A DNA stretch of 13,660 bases. It comes from Bacillota bacterium (GTDB taxonomy: Bacteria; Bacillota; Sulfobacillia; RBS10-35; JAJYVN01). A program made the translations under genes and the position numbers. Positions 1-8,192 of this stretch are shown here, one piece after another (within the stretch, counting starts at the first letter, position 1; each line of letters starts with the position of its first letter). The notes below the pieces were generated by a model, which saw nothing but the letters and a program-made list of their open reading frames with translations, did no database searches and was not told the DNA's origin. The stretch covers positions 1 to 13,660 of the forward strand of contig JAJYVN010000047.1 in NCBI GenBank assembly GCA_021791995.1, in the 5' to 3' direction.

Positions 1-2224
1 CGCGCAGGGCCTGTTCCGAGATGACACCCCAGACATGCTCGAGGTATGTGGCGAGTTCCTCGCGCTCTCCCGAGACACGTTCCACGTGGTCATAGTGGCT
101 AAAGAGTTCTAGGGCCGGTCCCAGACAGGCAAAAAGCGCGTCTGCTCCCATGACACCATCGGCTTGGAGGCGTTTGAGGTGGCCCGATACCCGTGCCGGA
201 AGCTCGTCGAGGATGTCGCGCCACTCGCCGACCGCGCCTTGTTTGCGCGGGCGGCAGACCATGTGCACCGAAGACGCCAGCACCGCAGAGTGGCGAGCTC
301 GGAGACGGCTCGGCATCTCCGTGTCCACGGGCCAGGTGCCGCTGATGATCCAACCGGCATCGATCATCGCCCCCACCTGTGCCTCCCAACCGGCGGCGGA
401 CTGGTGGGCAAAAATCACGACGCAGACGCCGTCGGGGTCCAGCACACGGCGGGCCTCCTCGAGGCAGCGCCGCATCGTTGCCCGGAAGTGGTCGTGATCC
501 TTTCCGGCACCGGGGTTGACGACGCACTCGTTTCTGCGGGGCACCGCAGACGCGGAGAACAGGTCAGGGTGCAGATCACCCACCGTTCGGCGCAGCCAGA
601 CGTAGAAGAACTCGGAGAGGTCTGCATACGGGACGGCGTCGTAGTAGGGTGGGTCCGTCACGATTAGATGGGTGGACCCGTTGGCCTGCGGGAGGTCGGT
701 GGCAGAGACGCAGGCTGTCTCGCCGTGTCCCGACCGAACACCGGCACAGGTGGCGCAGACCTGGGCAACCCACTCCACCGCGCCCTGCCAGCTGCCCGTT
801 GCTCCCGAAAAGGGATTGACCTCTGCGAAGTCCCAGACCATGGAGATAGCCTGCCGGGCGAATGTGTCCCCCATATACTCCCCTCGCGGGACCCAGCGGC
901 AGAGGGAGGAGTTGTAGTCGGCCTGGCGATCGACGGCTAATGCCAGGCAGGTGCCCACCGCGCGTGCGAAGGCTACCCCCTCCTCCCGCGCGATCTCCGC
1001 GATGGCCTGCCGCAGATGGTGGCAGAGCGCTTGGAGGACGCGCTTTTGTCGGGGGGTGAAGAGGTCGCCCCATGTTTGCATGCCGTATGGCCGGATGTTG
1101 AATCCCAATGTGCCATCGGGGGGCAGGGGTTCGTCGGGCAGATCTGGGAGCGTGCCACTTGTGCGGCTCGCGCAAGGGGTGACTTCGCGCAGGGCCTGAA
1201 GAACCGCCGCCTGGTCGGCCGTGGTGGGTAGGCGGTAGTTCCGGCCCGCTCGGGGGGATGTTCCGACGACGACCCCCAGTCGGGCCTGTGATGTGCCGCC
1301 GTGCTGGGCGCGCAACTGGTCGCGCACGGCTCGTGCGGATGTGGTGGCGCCACAGACCGGGCAGGTGGCCACGCCGCGCGCGACCGTTGGCCGGCCGCTC
1401 GGCATGGCTTGGGTGATGCCGAGTTCAACGCGGGATGCGGAGGCCACCTGGATCTCGAGCGATGCGGGCCGCTTGCTCCGCAGGCTGAGTTCCAGCTTGG
1501 TGGTGAGGGGGATCTCGGCACCGCATCCCGGCCCTTCGCAGCGAATGGTGCGGAACCAAAGGTAGGCGAGGGGGGTTTCATCAGCGGTAGCGGGGGGGAA
1601 GAGGTGGGCCAAGTCGGCATGGGCCCGTTCGCCCACCCACCGGCCCCACTGGCGTACGGCCGTGGCCAGTTCCTCCCCGTGCGTCGGAAAAATCTCGGTG
1701 ACCACACGGCAGAGAAGAGTCGCGACGGGGTTCAGGTCCGAGGTCCAGACGTCCATGCCCAATCGCAGGCCCTCGAGGGGGATGGTGCCGCCGCCACCAA
1801 AGGGATCACCAAGGCGCATGGGGTGGGCTTGATCCGGAAACAGGGCCCTCCCGGCGGCTTCGGTCAGTGCGCATGCCTGTTCCATGAGGTCGGGATTGGT
1901 CGCACTCTCCCAGTGGGATAACGCTGCGACGAGGTCCAGGAGATCTTGGCGTTCTTGCATTCGGACATCGGTGCCGAGCGCAGGATCCTGGCGTGGGAGG
2001 ATGCGTCGGATGGCCTCGCGAAAGGAGGTGGGACAGGCTGGGTCCGCGGGATCCGGCCAGGAAGCCGCACAGATCTCGGCACGAGACACTCCGAGGGGTT
2101 TGCGGGCCCACCAGGGGTGGAGCGTGGAGAGGTGCCCATGCCGGAGAGCCTTCTCACGACGGGCTGCGGCGCTGATCTCCCGGATGGGAAGGTCGACCTC
2201 GATGAGGCGTCGCGGGGATGGCAT
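1..2224 (-). CDS. DUF1156-type DNA (adenine-specific) methyltransferase with Zn ribbon, C-terminus cut by window edge
   Basis: I translated the minus strand codon by codon; it is open without a stop for 741 codons and runs off the left edge. The N-terminus has the DUF1156 hallmark (RRLIEVDLPIREIS, then a TLHPWWARKP motif with W38-W39). An SAM-binding motif DPFGGGGT lies at 140-147 and SDLNPVA at 162-168. Cys pairs at 229/234 and 288/291 (CPVC) form a likely Zn ribbon. GFNIRPYGMQTWGDLF lies mid-protein, and the catalytic DPPY is at 524-527. This matches the COG1743 family of N6-adenine or N4-cytosine amino-methyltransferases, which act on DNA. Start: ATG at 2224 is preceded by GGCGGGAG and gives the conserved family N-terminus; an in-frame ATG at 2254 would add ten residues. 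Relatives are often about 850-1000 residues, so a C-terminal part is missing. Such enzymes often sit with helicases and ATPases in defence-like loci; none of those partners is visible to the left. Confidence 0.92.
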   Translation of the reverse strand, partial: MPSPRRLIEVDLPIREISAAARREKALRHGHLSTLHPWWARKPLGVSRAEICAASWPDPADPACPTSFREAIRRILPRQDPALGTDVRMQERQDLLDLVAALSHWESATNPDLMEQACALTEAAGRALFPDQAHPMRLGDPFGGGGTIPLEGLRLGMDVWTSDLNPVATLLCRVVTEIFPTHGEELATAVRQWGRWVGERAHADLAHLFPPATADETPLAYLWFRTIRCEGPGCGAEIPLTTKLELSLRSKRPASLEIQVASASRVELGITQAMPSGRPTVARGVATCPVCGATTSARAVRDQLRAQHGGTSQARLGVVVGTSPRAGRNYRLPTTADQAAVLQALREVTPCASRTSGTLPDLPDEPLPPDGTLGFNIRPYGMQTWGDLFTPRQKRVLQALCHHLRQAIAEIAREEGVAFARAVGTCLALAVDRQADYNSSLCRWVPRGEYMGDTFARQAISMVWDFAEVNPFSGATGSWQGAVEWVAQVCATCAGVRSGHGETACVSATDLPQANGSTHLIVTDPPYYDAVPYADLSEFFYVWLRRTVGDLHPDLFSASAVPRRNECVVNPGAGKDHDHFRATMRRCLEEARRVLDPDGVCVVIFAHQSAAGWEAQVGAMIDAGWIISGTWPVDTEMPSRLRARHSAVLASSVHMVCRPRKQGAVGEWRDILDELPARVSGHLKRLQADGVMGADALFACLGPALELFSHYDHVERVSGEREELATYLEHVWGVISEQALR

Positions 2225-2295
2225 TTGAGCATCGCTCCCGCCTTTGGTATCCATCTAAGATAGCCGTCGAAGGCGGCGGAGAATAGGGGTGCCGC
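2225..2295. promoter_or_regulatory. Divergent intergenic region between methyltransferase and YhaN-like gene
   Basis: This 71-bp gap must hold the 5' signals of both divergent genes. On the plus strand a -10-like TAAGAT lies at 2256-2261, with no good -35 at normal spacing. No clear sigma-A promoter is visible for the minus strand. Promoter placement is therefore uncertain. Confidence 0.25.
2285..2289 (+). promoter_or_regulatory. Ribosome binding site fixing a TTG start
   Basis: AGGGG lies six bases before TTG at 2296. The residues that follow (RIVGWHVEAFGSL) are the conserved beginning of the YhaN/RecF-type ATPase fold, so the TTG start is well supported. Confidence 0.6.
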
Positions 2296-5200
2296 TTGCG
2301 AATTGTGGGTTGGCACGTCGAGGCGTTCGGGTCGTTGCGGGACTGGACGGTGGAGGACTTGCCCACGGATCTTGTTGTGGTCTATGGAGCCAACGAGGCG
2401 GGCAAGAGCACACTGCTGGGATTTGTGCGCGCGATGCTCTTTGGGTTGCCCGATGCTCGAAGCCGCCAGGGGCGTCGAGCGTCGTCCGGGTCACGGTTGG
2501 GTGGTCGGCTGTTTCTGTATGACGAACGGACGGATGAGCGGATCGCGGTGGACCGGCAGGGGCGCACCGTCACCGTGACGGCGGCCACCGGGGACAGGGA
2601 TCTGTCGCTTCTCCTGGGTGGTGCGGATGAACGACTGTTTCGGACCGTCTTTGCCTTCGACCTGGGGGAACTCGAAGCGTTGAGCCGACTCACAGACCCT
2701 GAGATCGCGGACCGAGTCTTCTCCGCTGGTGTGGCGGGGGCGGGCCGGGAGGTCCACCGCGTGCTCCATCTGCTCGAGGCGGAGCTCGAAACCCTCTTCC
2801 GGCCGCGGGCTCCGCGCCTTTTGCGCCAGTTGCAAGAAGCCTTGCGGAGCAATGCCGCTCAACTGGAGGGTGCCCGCCGTCGCGCGGCCGCCTATCCGGA
2901 GCTCGTTGAGCAGGAGGCGCGGGCGCAACACACGATCGAGGAGACGGCTTCGACCATCGATCGTGTGCGCACGACGCAGCGTCGTGCGGAGCGACTGCTC
3001 GAGTTCTGGCCGCGGGAGGTAGCCCTCCGCGATGCCGAGGCGAAACGATCGGCGCTTGCGCCCGAGCGCAGGCTTCCATCGGATGCGGTGCTGCGGGCTG
3101 AGCGCCTGCGAGGCGCATTGGAACGACAGCGGCAGGAATATGTGGGTTGGGAGGCACGGCAGCGGGAGACTCTCCGGCGCCTCGATGGCTGTGTGGTCGA
3201 TGAACGCCTTGTGCAGCTGGCCCCGGAGGTGGAGCGCTGTCTTGTCGACGGGGCTTCGGCCCGAGACTGGGCCGAGGATCTTCTTCGTGCGGGGGAAGAG
3301 GCGGCGTCTCTGCGGGGGCGTCTTGGCCAGATCCGCGACCAATTGGGACCACGTTGGGACGATGCGCGCATCCGAGGGTTTGACGCGTCGCTCGCGGTTC
3401 GGGAGGAGTTGCGGCTCTGGCGGGGACGCCTGGAGGAGATGGAACGCGGGATGCGCGAGTCGCAGGTGGCAAGCCGTCACGCGGAAGAGGCCCGGGCCGG
3501 TGTCGCCGCTGTTGTGGAAGCGCGGGAAGCGGAGAGGACAGCCTCCGATGGACTGACGGTGGCGGTCGTGGAGGATGCCGAAGGCGCCCTCGCCCAAGTG
3601 CGGCACGGGCTCGAGGATTGTCTCCGCGCCGCAGAGGACGTTTCTGCCCGCACCGCTCTCGTTACGGTGCGGGAGGAAGCGGCCGCACGGGGCGTTGGCC
3701 GAGACGTGCGCTGGCTTGGGTGGGGGGCCGTGCTGCTCCTGGGGGGCACCGCCGTGGCGGGGTGGTTGGCGCAGGATCGCGGCTTGGGCCTCCTCACGCT
3801 GGTGGTGGCGATGGGCGGGGCCGTTGGGCTTTTCGTGTGGGAACGTTCGCGCCGCGCGATGGTGCGTCGGCTGTTGGATGAGCTGGGGGCCGCTCGTAGG
3901 GAGGCTGTCCTTGCCCAAGAGCGGCAGGATGCAGCGGAACGCTCGCTCGCGCAGATCGCGCAAGCCATGGGTCTCCCCCCGCACCCGGAAGCTTCCCAGG
4001 TCGAGGAGCGGGCCGCCGAGCTGCGGGCAGCTCAGCGTTCACTGGGCAAGCATGCGTATGCCCTCCAAGCCCTCGAGGAGGCACGTGCGGCCCTTGCGCG
4101 TGCGGAGGAGGTCGTCGCCCGGGCGTGGTCGGAGGATAAGGCCGCACGCACGGCCTGGGAGGAGGCGCGACAGGGTTGGGTCGCCTGGCGGGCGCAACGC
4201 GGCATTCTTGAGGATGTCTCGCCTGAAGGACTGCGCGAACTTTTGGAGGTTCTAGCAATTGCCCAGGACCTCGCCCGATCCATCGATGCGGTGGTTGCCC
4301 GCAGCGCCTCGCTCCAAGGGTCTTTGGAGAGGTTCAGTACAGAGGCTGATCGGCTTGTGGGTGCCCCGGTCACGACCACCGATGCTCGCGAGGTGGTGGG
4401 TGAACGACTCGCCGCGTTGCGGGAACTGCGGGCGCGCTGTACCGCCGCCATCCAGAATCAGGAGGAGAGGCGGCGGCTCTTGACGGAGGCCGAAACGCAG
4501 CAGAAAGAGATCGCTTTTGCCGCCGAGCGGGTTGCCCAAGCCGAGGCCGACTACCGTGCCCTCATTGCCGGCCAGGAGGAGGGGGCGGAAGATCTCTCGG
4601 TTCTCGAGGAGCGTTTCGCCGCTGCGGTGTTGGTGGAGGGGGAGCGCCGAACTCTCACGGAGCGGATCGAGGACCTCCGGCGTCGGCGGGAGCAGGATTT
4701 GGGCCATGGTCCGATGGCCGAGGAACTGGGTGCGGCACTGTCCACCGGGGATGTGGAGGGTTGGAGAAGGCAGGTCGAGGAATGTCGCATCCGTCTGCAG
4801 GAGGAGGAGGAGAACCGTGCCGAGGCCATACGCAGGCACCGCGATGCGGAGATTGCCCGCCAGGCACTCGAGGCGGACACTGACCTTGCCCGATGGGCGG
4901 CGGAGGGGGAGACGCTGCGGCAGGAATGGGAGGAGGCCGTGCAGCGCTTCCGTGTACTCTCATTGGCGGCAGCCTTGCTGCGCCGCACCCTTGCCACGTA
5001 TACCCGCACTCGCCAACCGGCGGTCTTGCGGCACGCCTCGGAGGTATTGCTGCCCATGACCGGGGGGCGGTACCCGCGTGTGGTCCAGGGGGAGTCCGAA
5101 CACGATCTGCGAGTGATCGATGCCCTGGGACGGGCCCATGCGCCAGAGGAGCTGAGCCGTGGAACGGCCGAGCAGCTCTATTTTGCGGTTCGATTGGGCT

Positions 5201-5529
5201 TGGCCGTCGAGTTTGGGGAGCGGGCGGTCCGTTTGCCATTGGTGCTGGATGAGGTTTTGGTGAACTTTGATCCCACACGGACGGATGCGGCCGTCCGTGC
5301 CCTGGCCGCGGTTTCCCAAAAACATCAGGTGTTTCTCTTTACCTGTCACCCTGAGATCGTGGCCTGTTGTCGCACGGTGCAGCCTGGCTGCCGCGTCATC
5401 CGCTTGGAGGTGGAGTCCTGGACGGGGGAGCGGGAGGTAGCGGTTGCTGGCGATTCAACGGGTGGCGACCGCTCCGGTGGACGACGGGCGCTCCGCGTTG
5501 ATCCGCCCCTCCAGTCGGAGCGCGGATAG
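2296..5529 (+). CDS. YhaN-like AAA family ATPase (SMC/Rad50-type, AAA_27)
   Basis: 1077 residues from a TTG start. Walker A GANEAGKST is at 31-39 and an ABC-signature-like LSRGTAEQ begins at 953. Walker B LPLVLDE is at 980-986, followed by NFDPTR, and a switch histidine sits in TCHPE (H1018). Between the nucleotide-binding halves lie long Glu/Arg/Ala-rich coiled coils. In the middle are two hydrophobic helices (about 474-492 and 497-515) where Rad50 has its zinc hook. This layout and length fit the YhaN family, whose Bacillus member is encoded beside the SbcD-like nuclease YhaO; such ATPases are thought to act with a nuclease in DNA repair. No nuclease gene adjoins it here. The last 25 codons overlap the convergent MFS gene, and the tail after about residue 1035 looks non-conserved. 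Family assignment is firm; substrate and partner are not shown. Confidence 0.93.
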   Translation: MRIVGWHVEAFGSLRDWTVEDLPTDLVVVYGANEAGKSTLLGFVRAMLFGLPDARSRQGRRASSGSRLGGRLFLYDERTDERIAVDRQGRTVTVTAATGDRDLSLLLGGADERLFRTVFAFDLGELEALSRLTDPEIADRVFSAGVAGAGREVHRVLHLLEAELETLFRPRAPRLLRQLQEALRSNAAQLEGARRRAAAYPELVEQEARAQHTIEETASTIDRVRTTQRRAERLLEFWPREVALRDAEAKRSALAPERRLPSDAVLRAERLRGALERQRQEYVGWEARQRETLRRLDGCVVDERLVQLAPEVERCLVDGASARDWAEDLLRAGEEAASLRGRLGQIRDQLGPRWDDARIRGFDASLAVREELRLWRGRLEEMERGMRESQVASRHAEEARAGVAAVVEAREAERTASDGLTVAVVEDAEGALAQVRHGLEDCLRAAEDVSARTALVTVREEAAARGVGRDVRWLGWGAVLLLGGTAVAGWLAQDRGLGLLTLVVAMGGAVGLFVWERSRRAMVRRLLDELGAARREAVLAQERQDAAERSLAQIAQAMGLPPHPEASQVEERAAELRAAQRSLGKHAYALQALEEARAALARAEEVVARAWSEDKAARTAWEEARQGWVAWRAQRGILEDVSPEGLRELLEVLAIAQDLARSIDAVVARSASLQGSLERFSTEADRLVGAPVTTTDAREVVGERLAALRELRARCTAAIQNQEERRRLLTEAETQQKEIAFAAERVAQAEADYRALIAGQEEGAEDLSVLEERFAAAVLVEGERRTLTERIEDLRRRREQDLGHGPMAEELGAALSTGDVEGWRRQVEECRIRLQEEEENRAEAIRRHRDAEIARQALEADTDLARWAAEGETLRQEWEEAVQRFRVLSLAAALLRRTLATYTRTRQPAVLRHASEVLLPMTGGRYPRVVQGESEHDLRVIDALGRAHAPEELSRGTAEQLYFAVRLGLAVEFGERAVRLPLVLDEVLVNFDPTRTDAAVRALAAVSQKHQVFLFTCHPEIVACCRTVQPGCRVIRLEVESWTGEREVAVAGDSTGGDRSGGRRALRVDPPLQSERG

Positions 5530-6645
5530 GCCGACGCCGAAGACAACCACGGCAAGGAAGGAGAGACCGAGGGTGAGGTGTGCGGCCAGCACGCCGAAGA
5601 GGCTAAAGGTGATGACCGATGACAGGTCTCCGACACCGCGGAAGAAACCGGTGAGTGGGCCCAAAAGCCCGTCCGGAACACCGGACTGCGACCAGTGAAG
5701 CCAGGTCAGGTTGGCGAGGGCCAGCGAACCGAACAGGATCACGAACGAGGCCGCAGTTAGCGGAAGGGGAAGGTGCGCGGCGATGCCGACGAGCGCGGCT
5801 GCGCAACAAGTGCCGGAGAGCACCAGAAGCCTTCCACGACCGAATCGTCGGCCCCACCCCTGTCCCATCTGCTGCAAGAGCATGCCGGCAAAGAGCATCA
5901 GGCCACCCTCGACCCCGATCCCCGCGTAACCCACCCCGCGATCCGCGAAGATGATGGGCATGCCGACGGATGTGACCACGGCGGGGAGGTTGCCGAGGGC
6001 GGCGAGCACGGTTTGCCAGCGTTGGATTGGTGCGAGGTGAGCCACGGTTTGGGTTGATCTTGGTTCCACCGGCACGTCCTCGGTCCGGCTCTGGGGCAGT
6101 GTGGCCGCCAGGGGCAGAGCAACGAGGGACAGGATGGCGGTGGAGATCCAGTAGTAGGAGGTGGGGGAGAGGGCCCGCGCCATTTCGCCCGCGATGGGTT
6201 GTCCAATCAGCCCCATCGCCAACGCAATGATGTTCGTCCGTGCCAGGGCAGCCAATCGGCGCTCCGGCGGTGAGGCGTGGGCGACCGCAGCCAAGAGGGC
6301 AGTCCAATACAGCCCGGCTGCGACACCCTGCAGCAAGCGAAAATCCACAAGGGTCCACGGGGATCGGCTGAGGGCGAATCCGGCCGTGGCGACCGCGAAG
6401 ATCGCCATTGCGGTGGTGAGCACGGTGCGGGGACCGAAACGGCGGAAGGCCGTTCCGGACACCAGGCCAAAGACCCCTCGCGTGAGGGCCCAGAAGGTGA
6501 AGGACAGGCCAACCAGGAAGTCGCTCGCTCCCTGATGATGGAGGTAGGCGGGAATCAGCGACGACAGAGCGGCGATGGCCAGTCCCTGGCATACCGCAAT
6601 CGCGTAAAGGCGGTTGAGCGCTGGTCCCTGTACCGAACGGATCAC
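5455..6645 (-). CDS. Major facilitator superfamily (MFS) permease
   Basis: 396 residues, largely hydrophobic, with roughly twelve membrane spans. A motif-A-like loop GTAFRRFGPR at 64-73 follows the second span, as is typical of MFS drug or sugar exporters. The start is GTG at 6645, directly abutting the TAG stop of nadE with no clear ribosome binding site, so translation is probably coupled to nadE. The 3' end overlaps the end of the convergent YhaN-like gene by 75 bases. Substrate cannot be told from the sequence. Placement after nadE raises the idea of transport of a pyridine precursor, but this is only a guess; a multidrug-type exporter is equally possible. Confidence 0.92.
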   Translation of the reverse strand: MIRSVQGPALNRLYAIAVCQGLAIAALSSLIPAYLHHQGASDFLVGLSFTFWALTRGVFGLVSGTAFRRFGPRTVLTTAMAIFAVATAGFALSRSPWTLVDFRLLQGVAAGLYWTALLAAVAHASPPERRLAALARTNIIALAMGLIGQPIAGEMARALSPTSYYWISTAILSLVALPLAATLPQSRTEDVPVEPRSTQTVAHLAPIQRWQTVLAALGNLPAVVTSVGMPIIFADRGVGYAGIGVEGGLMLFAGMLLQQMGQGWGRRFGRGRLLVLSGTCCAAALVGIAAHLPLPLTAASFVILFGSLALANLTWLHWSQSGVPDGLLGPLTGFFRGVGDLSSVITFSLFGVLAAHLTLGLSFLAVVVFGVGLSALRLEGRINAERPSSTGAVATR

Positions 6646-7479
6646 CTAACAGCCTGGAATCGCTGCGCGCTTGTGTTCGGTGCGATCGTAGATGGCGATG
6701 ATACGGCGCGCGATCTCAGGTTCCACCGGCCTTCCCTCGAGAAAGTCGTCGATCTGATCGTACGTAAGGCCGAGTGCTGTCTCGTCTGGTAGGCCCGGAC
6801 GGTCCTCTTCTAGATCGGCCGTGGGTGGCTTCGTCGTGAGGATTGGCGGTGCGCCGAGGTGGCATGCCAGGGCCCTGCCCTGGCGCTTATTCAGGGTGGA
6901 TAGAGGGGTGACGTCGCTTGCGCCATCGCCCCACTTGGTGTAGAAGCCCATAATGGCCTCTGCCGCATGGTCGGTGCCGATGACGAGGCACCCGTTGGCT
7001 CCAGCCACGTCATACTGTGCAGCCATGCGCATCCGGGCCTTGCGGTTCCCTTTGAAGTAGTCGGGGAGCTTTTGGCCGGTTGCTTCTTCATACTGCCGTG
7101 TGGCCGCGTCTACCTCTGCCCGAATGTCATAGACGATCAGTCGATCTGGCGCGATAGCGGTCACCGACGCCATCGCATCCGCCTCGTCGGATTGGCTCCC
7201 ATACGGAAGTCGCATGGCAATGTTGATCCAGCCGCGCAGCGGGTGGTGCTTGCGCAGGAACTCCACCGCCAACTGCGCGAGTCGACCAGCATTGAAGGAG
7301 TCCTGCCCACCGGAGATCCCCAACACGAACCCGCACGCGTTGGTATGGTTCAGCAGGTAGTTCGCGAGGAAGGCGGCGCGGCGCTCCGCCTCCTCGGCTG
7401 GCTCGGTTACCGGTCGAACACCGAAGCGGGCCACGATTTCGTTCTGGCGCTTGCGCAGTTCCTCGATTTGGTCGGCCAC
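6646..7479 (-). CDS. nadE: NH3-dependent NAD+ synthetase
   Basis: 277 residues, close to the 275 of E. coli NadE. It adenylates nicotinic acid adenine dinucleotide with ATP and amidates it with ammonia, the last step of NAD synthesis, in the cytosol. The ATP-pyrophosphatase P-loop SGGQDS is at 56-61, GTDHAAEA at 168-175 and KWGDGASD at 182-189. The C-terminal signature TTKPPTADLEEDRPGLPDE is followed by LGLTYDQIDDFLEG. There is no glutaminase domain, so ammonia is the expected donor. The start is GTG at 7479 with GGGAGAGG just upstream; the nearest in-frame ATG (7500) is followed by a stop after five codons and is excluded. First gene of a two-gene unit with the MFS permease, divergent from the amidase gene. 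Confidence 0.97.
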   Translation of the reverse strand: MADQIEELRKRQNEIVARFGVRPVTEPAEEAERRAAFLANYLLNHTNACGFVLGISGGQDSFNAGRLAQLAVEFLRKHHPLRGWINIAMRLPYGSQSDEADAMASVTAIAPDRLIVYDIRAEVDAATRQYEEATGQKLPDYFKGNRKARMRMAAQYDVAGANGCLVIGTDHAAEAIMGFYTKWGDGASDVTPLSTLNKRQGRALACHLGAPPILTTKPPTADLEEDRPGLPDETALGLTYDQIDDFLEGRPVEPEIARRIIAIYDRTEHKRAAIPGC

Positions 7480-7574
7480 GCTCTACCTCTCCCTGTCCAT
7501 CCGAAGATCTGTCGCGTACTTCAAGCAGGGATTGTGGCACCGGAGGAGCATTCACCGGAGGAGGAGGCGAGCCA
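7480..7574. promoter_or_regulatory. Divergent intergenic region nadE / amidase
   Basis: 95 bp between two divergent starts. No convincing -35/-10 pair is visible on either strand; a TTGAAG on the minus strand has no matching -10 at 16-18 bp. The right half holds two copies of CACCGGAGGAG, described separately. Confidence 0.3.
7538..7563 (+). repeat. Tandem 11-bp direct repeat carrying two Shine-Dalgarno cores
   Basis: CACCGGAGGAG occurs at 7538-7548 and again at 7553-7563, a 15-bp period. The second copy extends to GGAGGAGGAGG and lies about seven bases before the GTG start at 7575. The first copy has no start codon at proper distance, so it is either a duplicated ribosome binding site or a protein-binding repeat. 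Confidence 0.5.
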
Positions 7575-8192
7575 GTGGCTGCCCGACCGCTCTCGGTGAT
7601 GCTCAACCCGTCCTGCCAGTACGGGAACCGAATCGTTGGGCCGGAGGGTCAACTCTGGTACAACGAAGCGGTCTCCATGTTTCGACTGGCCCTCTCCGTA
7701 CAGTACCACTTGAAGCGGCATGAGGACATCACCGTCTGTCTGTCGCGTCCAACTGAGGATGCTCCATCGACCTTGGCCGAGGAGATGGCGCTCGCGCGTC
7801 AGACGAATTGTGACCTCCTTCTGGCCCTTCACTCCAACGCTCCTGGGCCCCGACATCCAGCCACAAGCGGCCAAATCACCTTCTATCGTGATGGAGATGA
7901 GGGAAGTCTGGCCCTGGCACAAAAGGTCCACTGCCATCTCTTGGCGGCCACCTCCGATGCCTATCCGTCGGTGATGGATCACGGTGTGTGCACACACTGG
8001 CTTCGTCTGGCCGCACTCTGGCAGAGCGGATGCCCCAGCGCTTTGGTGGAGGTTTTGTTCCACACCCATCCGCTCGAGCGCGCGCTTTTGCTGGATCCGT
8101 CCTTCCAGGACCGAGCCGGCCAGGCCCTGGCGGATGGCATCTGGGCCTTTATTGTTGCGGAACGGAGGCGGGGCGAGTGCGTGTCGTCCTAA
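7575..8192 (+). CDS. Amidase_3-type N-acetylmuramoyl-L-alanine amidase, atypical zinc site
   Basis: 205 residues. The Amidase_3 fold is recognisable from Glu31 (LWYNEAV), the zinc-ligand block LALHSNA (H86) and the catalytic-Glu block SALVEVLFHTHP (E159). The usual first ligand block DPGHGG is replaced by NPSCQYGN, putting Cys14 where the zinc-binding His normally sits. The protein has no signal peptide or wall-binding domain, so it is probably cytosolic. That fits recycling of imported muropeptides rather than wall lysis. The GTG start at 7575 is chosen for the strong GGAGGAGGAGG upstream; ATG at 7599 would still keep the fold. Its end overlaps the next gene by 16 bases, indicating translational coupling with the GH3-MurQ gene. 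Activity is inferred; the His-to-Cys change may alter metal use. Confidence 0.85.
   Translation: MAARPLSVMLNPSCQYGNRIVGPEGQLWYNEAVSMFRLALSVQYHLKRHEDITVCLSRPTEDAPSTLAEEMALARQTNCDLLLALHSNAPGPRHPATSGQITFYRDGDEGSLALAQKVHCHLLAATSDAYPSVMDHGVCTHWLRLAALWQSGCPSALVEVLFHTHPLERALLLDPSFQDRAGQALADGIWAFIVAERRRGECVSS
8164..8173 (+). promoter_or_regulatory. Ribosome binding site deciding the start of the GH3-MurQ gene
   Basis: GGAGGCGGGG lies just ahead of GTG 8177, inside the end of the amidase gene. The reading frame is open back to a GTG at 7988, but residues encoded before 8177 have no family similarity and overlap the conserved amidase C-terminus. The start is therefore placed at 8177. Confidence 0.7.

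Noticed and set aside
164..667. 167-codon open frame on the plus strand
   Set aside because: Antisense to the methyltransferase, whose DPPY region lies in the same interval; no motif on the plus frame.
2491..3984. 497-codon open frame on the minus strand
   Set aside because: It lies wholly antisense to the YhaN-like gene, whose motifs and coiled coils are convincing; long antisense frames are expected in GC-rich coding DNA.
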